Shown here one piece after another: positions 60,060 to 64,000 of a stretch of 64,000 nucleotides of DNA. Origin of the DNA: Streptomyces sp. SAT1 (GTDB lineage: Bacteria; Actinomycetota; Actinomycetes; Streptomycetales; Streptomycetaceae); the NCBI RefSeq assembly GCF_001654495.1, contig NZ_CP015849.1:5931001-5995000 (forward strand), given 5' to 3'. The position numbers were made by a program, and so were the translations under genes. The notes under the pieces were generated by a model. That model did no database searches. It saw only the letters and a program-made list of their open reading frames with translations, and had not been told where the DNA came from. Numbering within the stretch: position 1 is the first letter of the stretch; each line of letters begins with the position of its first letter.

Positions 60060-61094
60060 TCAGCCGAACTGCTGCTCCAGGTCCTTGAGCTTGCGCTCCA
60101 GCGAGTCCAGACGCGGCAGCGCCTGTGTGTCGTCCTCCGCGGTGAGGTCGACGGTGATGGCGTCACCGCCCTTGCGGACGGGCTGGAGCGAGGGCCTGGC
60201 GCGCACCGGAAGCGGTTCCGCCGCTATGGCAGGCTCCGTGGCGGCCTGGGAGGAGCCGCGCTCCAGGGCCTGTGCCTCGCCCTGCCGGCCGCCCCGGCCG
60301 GGAAAGCCGCGGTGGCCCCGGCTGATCGCCTTGAGCTGGGCGCGCTCCACCCGGTCGTGCTCGCGCCGCAGCCGCCGGTTCTCCTCCTTCTGCCGGGCGT
60401 CCTCGCGGACCTCCTCGACCGCCTCGTCCAGGCTGCGCACGTTCTCCAGGAGCATCAGCGACCAGGCGCGGTAGGTCTCCCGGGGGGCCCGCAGCCAGCG
60501 GACGATACGGATCTGCGGCAGCGGCCGCGGGACCAGGCCCTGCTCGCGCAGTGCGGCCCGGCGGGTCTGCTTCAGCGCGCGGTCGAAGAGGACCGCCGCG
60601 GACAGCGACATGCCGGCGAAGAACTGGGGCGCGCCCGCGTGGTCGACGCCCCGGGGCGCGTGCACCCAGTTGAACCAGGCGGCGGCAGCGGCGAAGAGCC
60701 ACACCAGCAGGCGGGAGCCGAGCGCCGCGTCACCGTGGCTGGCCTCGCGCACCGCGAGCACGGAGCAGAACATCGCGGCGCCGTCCAGGCCGAACGGCAC
60801 CAGGTACTGCCAGCCTTCGGTCAGGCCGAGGTTCTGCTCGCCGAAGCCGACCAGGCCGTGGAAGGAGAGGGCCGCGGCGACCGCCGCGCAGCAGAACAGC
60901 AGGACGTAGGAGGCGGTGCCGTAGACGGCCTCCTTGCGCCTGCGGCGCTCCTCGCTGCGCTCCCACGAGTCGTCCGTGCTCGTCTTCCCTTCGGACCGCT
61001 TGCCGCGCGCGAGCACCGCCACCGCCGCCAGCACGCCCAGGAGCAGTACGGCGCCCGGAAGCAGCCAGTTCAGCGATATGTCGGTCAGTCTCAT
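60060..61094 (-). CDS. DUF2637 membrane protein
   Basis: The 344-residue protein has an N-terminal hydrophobic segment, then a block of about four membrane helices (YVLLFCCAAVAAALSFHGLVGF; SRLLVWLFAAAAAWFNWVHAP), typical of DUF2637 proteins in actinomycete chromosomes and plasmids. A cytoplasmic coiled-coil-like tail follows (EVREDARQKEENRRLRREH), ending in SLERKLKDLEQQFG. ATG 61094 is used. Some relatives relate to plasmid transfer or conjugation; the function here is unknown. Confidence 0.85.
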   Translation of the reverse strand: MRLTDISLNWLLPGAVLLLGVLAAVAVLARGKRSEGKTSTDDSWERSEERRRRKEAVYGTASYVLLFCCAAVAAALSFHGLVGFGEQNLGLTEGWQYLVPFGLDGAAMFCSVLAVREASHGDAALGSRLLVWLFAAAAAWFNWVHAPRGVDHAGAPQFFAGMSLSAAVLFDRALKQTRRAALREQGLVPRPLPQIRIVRWLRAPRETYRAWSLMLLENVRSLDEAVEEVREDARQKEENRRLRREHDRVERAQLKAISRGHRGFPGRGGRQGEAQALERGSSQAATEPAIAAEPLPVRARPSLQPVRKGGDAITVDLTAEDDTQALPRLDSLERKLKDLEQQFG

Positions 61095-61420
61095 CTGGGG
61101 TCCCTTGCATGGGGATAGGGCGTAACGCCCGCCATAGTGTCCCAATCCCACCGGCCCTCAGGGGGTTTCGGGGCAAGAGACCGCCAAGGGGGTGCAAGGG
61201 GCTGCCCGAGGACGGCGTTCTGCTCGAACTGCCGCATGAGGGGCGGGAGTTGAGTTCGAATAAGACTACCCGTACGGATGGTTCCGCGGAAAGTTCCCGT
61301 GCCGGGTGGGGAAATCGTGAATCTCCCGTGACCGCGGTGCCCGCAAGGGTGCCCTGTTCGCGGATGATCTTACGGGACGCACGGCTGTGCTCCGTACCGC
61401 CTGACGGGCGGTCAGGAGGC
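61095..61420. other. 326-base intergenic region
   Basis: No supported gene. It should contain the promoter of the DUF2637 gene and lies downstream of the FhuF gene. A CACTAT box lies about 40 bases upstream of the DUF2637 start on its strand. Confidence 0.5.
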
Positions 61421-62254
61421 TCAAGCGGCCGCGGCGGCGGTGAGTTTGGGGGCCCTGGTCGTGCCGCAGGTGCGCGGGCAGCCGGCGCAGATCTCCTCGG
61501 GGCGCACGGTGTAGAACATGCAGCAGCTGACCCGGTCCCGGGCGGGCGAGGCCGTGTCGCTGGGCCCGGCCGGCTCGCGGAAGGCCGTCGAGCCGACGAA
61601 GGGGCGGGTGGTGCCGGGCAGCAGCAGCTCCAGCTCCCGCCGGGCCCGCTCCTGCTCGCCGAGCAGCTGGGCGACGTAGTGCAGGCCCTCGACGACCTCG
61701 TCGGTCGCCATGCCCCACATGGCCCGGCCGCGCCGCCGCATGCGCGGTCCGAACCCGGCGAGCAGCGGTTCCAGGTGCTCGGCGACGGCCGCCCGCACCT
61801 CGGCCCGCAGGGCGTCCTCGTCGGGCACCACGCGGGCGCCTGGCAGGGCTGCCGCCGGGTCGTCCGGCAGGCAGGCGAAGGAGCCGGGGCGTACGGCCAT
61901 GCGGCCGGCGGAGCGGTCGTACCAGACGCGCTCCGGGGGCAGGTACGGCACGCGGCGGTGCAGGAACCACGGGATCGTGAACAGCAGGCAGGCCGGCCAG
62001 GCGTACCGGTGCAGTCCGAAGCTCGCCACCACGTCCGGGCGGGCCGGGGTGCCGTAGTCCCGCAGGACCTGTGCGTCGTCCCAGGCCAGATACGCGTCCA
62101 GGGCGTCGCCGCCCGCCGCGAGGGCCGCGGCCGACACCCAGGCGCCCCCGGCGGGGGCCTCGTCCGCCGGGCCGGTCTCCGTCACCGTGAAGGACGGGAG
62201 GGCCTCGGTGAGGCGGGCGTAGGCGTCCGCCACGGCCGAAGGGTGCACAGGCAT
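61421..62254 (-). CDS. FhuF-like ferric siderophore reductase
   Basis: The 277-residue protein ends with SCCMFYTVRPEEICAGCPRTCG, the CC-x10-C-x2-C ligand set of the [2Fe-2S] cluster of FhuF-type ferric reductases. The upstream part (LHRYAWPACLLFTIPWFLHR; MWGMATDEVV) fits the family fold. An iron box lies 37-55 bases upstream, so transcription is probably derepressed when iron is scarce. It reduces ferric siderophores in the cytoplasm. Confidence 0.9.
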   Translation of the reverse strand: MPVHPSAVADAYARLTEALPSFTVTETGPADEAPAGGAWVSAAALAAGGDALDAYLAWDDAQVLRDYGTPARPDVVASFGLHRYAWPACLLFTIPWFLHRRVPYLPPERVWYDRSAGRMAVRPGSFACLPDDPAAALPGARVVPDEDALRAEVRAAVAEHLEPLLAGFGPRMRRRGRAMWGMATDEVVEGLHYVAQLLGEQERARRELELLLPGTTRPFVGSTAFREPAGPSDTASPARDRVSCCMFYTVRPEEICAGCPRTCGTTRAPKLTAAAAA

Positions 62255-62290
62255 GCGGGACCGCCGATCAGCGTTCGAAGGGCTGCTGGG

Positions 62291-62309
62291 TGAGAGGTAA
62301 GCCTTACCT
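62291..62309 (-). promoter_or_regulatory. Iron box (DmdR/IdeR-type operator)
   Basis: The 19-mer AGAGGTAAGCCTTACCTTA agrees with the DmdR/IdeR iron-box consensus (TTAGGTTAGSCTAACCTAA) at about 13-14 positions, is nearly palindromic, and lies just upstream of the FhuF-like gene. Confidence 0.8.
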
Positions 62310-62367
62310 TACTCAACTTCTCCGGAATGTGAACCCTCGGCCCCTTGCGCCTAAGGTGCCTTGACGG

Positions 62368-62383
62368 ACGAGTGACAACTCGT
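62368..62383. promoter_or_regulatory. Inverted repeat upstream of the GntR gene
   Basis: ACGAGT-GACA-ACTCGT, a perfect 6-bp inverted repeat, lies about 70 bases upstream of the GntR start and after TTGACG. It is a candidate autoregulatory operator. Confidence 0.5.
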
Positions 62384-62449
62384 CGTCCTGAATCGCGTCA
62401 TATGGCCTCATGCCAGGGCGGAACAGACGAGCGGACCCGGAGGAGGACC

Positions 62450-63145
62450 GTGGAGCAGGGCATACCGGCCCCCGCCGGGGCGGGAATCTCGCGCACGGTA
62501 CCGGCGGTACCGGCGCCACGGGAGGTGCGGCGCGCCTCCGTGCGCGGACAGGTCCTCGACGCGCTGCGCACGGCCCTGGTGACGGGGGAGCTGCGGCCCG
62601 GCGAGCTGTACTCGGCGCCCGCGCTCGGCGAACGGCTCGGGGTGTCGGCGACCCCGGTGCGCGAGGCGATGCAGCAGCTCACACTGGAGGGCGCCGTCGA
62701 GGTGGTGCCCAACCGCGGCTTCCGCGTGGTGGAGCGCGACGCCCGCGAGGCCGCCGAGCTGGCCGAGGTACGGGCCCTGGTCGAGGTGCCCGTGCTGCTC
62801 CGGCTGGCCCGCACCGTGCCCGCCGGACGCTGGGCCGGGCTGCGCCCGCTGGCCGAGGCCACCGTCCGGGCCGCGTCCTCGGGCAGCCCGGCCGCCTACG
62901 CCGAGGCCGACCACGCCTTCCACGGCGCCGTACTGGCCCTGTCCGGCAACGAACAGCTCGTCCGCGTCGCCGGCGACCTGCACCGGCGGGCCCAGTGGCC
63001 GCCGCCCGGCGCCCTCGCGCGCGCCGCCCGCGCCGGTCTGGTCGCCGACGCCGCCGAGCACGGCGCCCTCCTGGACGCCCTGATCGCCCGCGACGGCGCC
63101 GCGGTCCGCGCCCTGGTGGACGCCCACTTCGCCACCCCCGGCTGA
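62450..63145 (+). CDS. GntR family regulator (FadR/FCD type)
   Basis: The 231-residue protein has an N-terminal winged helix (APALGERLGVSATPVREAMQQL) and an all-helical FCD ligand domain (AEVRALVEVPVLLRLAR; YAEADHAFHGAVLALSGNEQL). The metal-binding Asp/His of FCD domains seem present. GTG 62450 follows a strong AGGAGG. The target genes are not clear; the neighbouring inverted repeat may be its own operator. Confidence 0.88.
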   Translation: MEQGIPAPAGAGISRTVPAVPAPREVRRASVRGQVLDALRTALVTGELRPGELYSAPALGERLGVSATPVREAMQQLTLEGAVEVVPNRGFRVVERDAREAAELAEVRALVEVPVLLRLARTVPAGRWAGLRPLAEATVRAASSGSPAAYAEADHAFHGAVLALSGNEQLVRVAGDLHRRAQWPPPGALARAARAGLVADAAEHGALLDALIARDGAAVRALVDAHFATPG

Positions 63146-63162
63146 CCGGCGCGGACCGGGCG

Positions 63163-63276
63163 CCCGCGCTCGCCGGGCGGTCCCGCGCTCGCCGGGCGGT
63201 CCCGTGCCCGCCGGATGGTCCCGCGTTCGCTGGATGGTCCCGTGCTCCCCGGATGGGCCCGCGCCCGCCGGATCGG
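63163..63276. repeat. Six-copy 19-base tandem repeat
   Basis: Six units of CCCGCGCTCGCCGGGCGGT-type sequence run exactly in phase from 63163, with a partial seventh. They fill the space between the GntR gene and the convergent TPR gene. No spacer is present. Confidence 0.85.
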
Positions 63277-63293
63277 GCCGTGGCCCCGGGGGA

Positions 63294-64000
63294 TCAGGCC
63301 GTGGCCGCGCCCGGTGGTGGGGCGAGCTGCCGGGACAGCCAGGTGGGCACGCCGCCCAGCAGGCGGAACAGCCGGCGGGCCTCCTCGCGCAGCCGGGACG
63401 CCTCGGGCTCCTCCTCGGTGTCGGCCAGGGAGACCAGGGCGGGGGCGGTGCCGACCAGGTAGCCCAGTTCCTCGCGGATCCGCAGGGACTCGGCGAACCC
63501 GTGCCGGGCCTCGGCCAACTCGCCCTCGCGCAGGGCGAGTCCGGCCAGATGGCGCCAGGTGAAGGAGAGCAGCAGCGGGTCGGGCCGGGCGGTGGCGCCC
63601 GCGTGGGCGCGGCGGTAGGCGGCGCGCGCGGCCTGCGCGGAGCGGGTCAGGTTCTCCGCGATCAGCCCGCGCCGGAAGTCCAGCAGCGCCCGCCCCGCCC
63701 CGCCCGGCTCGATCAGCGCGGCGGCCCGGCCGAGCGCCGAGCGCGCCTCGTCGGCCCGGTCCCGTACGCCGTGCAGCGTCGCGGAGTAGGCCAAGTACCC
63801 GCGTTCACAAGCGGCGGCGCCGCGCTCCTCGTCGGAGTGGGCCAGCGCCTCCGCGGTGCGCAGCGCGTCCTCGGCCTCCTCCCAGCCCGCCTCGGTGTAC
63901 AGGCAGCGCTCCACCAGCAGCACGGTGCGCTGGAGCGCTGCGGCGGCGGTGCCCACCGGCAGCAGCGCGGCCGCGTCGGCCCAGCACGCGCGTGAGCGCA
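63294..64000 (-). CDS. TPR-like protein, start beyond the window
   Basis: The frame is open to the right edge, so the true start is probably outside. The visible ~235 residues are helical repeats (ALRTAEALAHSDEERGAAACERG; FTWRHLAGLALREGELAEAR), typical of tetratricopeptide modules. The end is RLFRLLGGVPTWLSRQLAPP. A regulatory or scaffold role is likely but not shown. Confidence 0.7.
   Translation of the reverse strand, partial: RSRACWADAAALLPVGTAAAALQRTVLLVERCLYTEAGWEEAEDALRTAEALAHSDEERGAAACERGYLAYSATLHGVRDRADEARSALGRAAALIEPGGAGRALLDFRRGLIAENLTRSAQAARAAYRRAHAGATARPDPLLLSFTWRHLAGLALREGELAEARHGFAESLRIREELGYLVGTAPALVSLADTEEEPEASRLREEARRLFRLLGGVPTWLSRQLAPPPGAATA

Noticed and set aside
63163..63276. 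Possible CRISPR or origin iterons
   Set aside because: There are no spacers, no adjacent replication gene, and no cas genes in the window.

Overview
The window is very GC-rich, with strong third-position GC, frequent GTG/TTG starts, many GTGA/ATGA/TGATG gene overlaps and families typical of Streptomyces (DUF2637, cupin-AraC regulators, lone HATPase anti-sigma-like kinases, AldO, ferredoxin sulfite reductase with a Cys leader peptide). It reads as a Streptomyces chromosome. I saw no tRNA, rRNA, insertion sequence, integrase or CRISPR array.

Layout. (1) 1-6.4 kb: sulfate assimilation operon on the minus strand: leader peptide, sulfite reductase, zinc-ribbon protein, cysH, cysC, cysD, cysN, then a sulfonate-binding lipoprotein running off the left edge. 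(2) 6.5-25 kb: mixed metabolic and regulatory genes, including GNATs, a secreted protein, AidB, a BrkB membrane protein, an NmrA/AraC divergent pair, an ICL/PEP-mutase family lyase coupled to a small secreted protein, a carboxylesterase, homocysteine methyltransferase, three VOC proteins, a TetR/hydrolase pair and alditol oxidase. (3) 25-29.4 kb: a variant radical SAM protein, a sigma-like membrane protein with an external CBM2 domain, and a DUF1918-HTH-flavin-split-barrel fusion ending in tandem repeats. (4) 29.8-49.9 kb: the most striking region. A Crp/Fnr regulator is followed by nine tightly packed plus-strand genes: class III nucleotide-cyclase-like protein, P-loop/HEAT-like protein, SPFH-like protein, a Pycsar-type membrane effector (PycTM/DUF5706), vWA membrane protein, giant tubulin-like protein, a large membrane protein, a pseudokinase-GTPase fusion and a GTPase-associated (GAP1-like) membrane protein. 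(5) 50-53.4 kb: small peptide plus RsgA GTPase, then Ada-AlkA fusion and Ogt (alkylation repair). (6) 53.3-64 kb: F420/FMN oxidoreductase, LuxR-type regulator, degenerate PP2C-like protein, PoxB, HATPase, DUF2637 protein, FhuF-like iron reductase under an iron box, a GntR regulator and a TPR protein cut by the right edge.

How parts fit. The cys genes convert sulfate to sulfide, and the leader peptide with hairpin suggests cysteine-responsive attenuation. Ada-AlkA, Ogt and AidB together form an alkylation-damage response. The 20-kb operon combines a possible cyclic-nucleotide source (cyclase fold), two possible receivers (Crp and PycTM), a polymer-forming tubulin-like protein, a surface vWA sensor and GTPase switches. 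I infer a membrane-associated conflict or stress signalling complex. Its parts are recognisable but the whole combination is, to my knowledge, uncharacterised.
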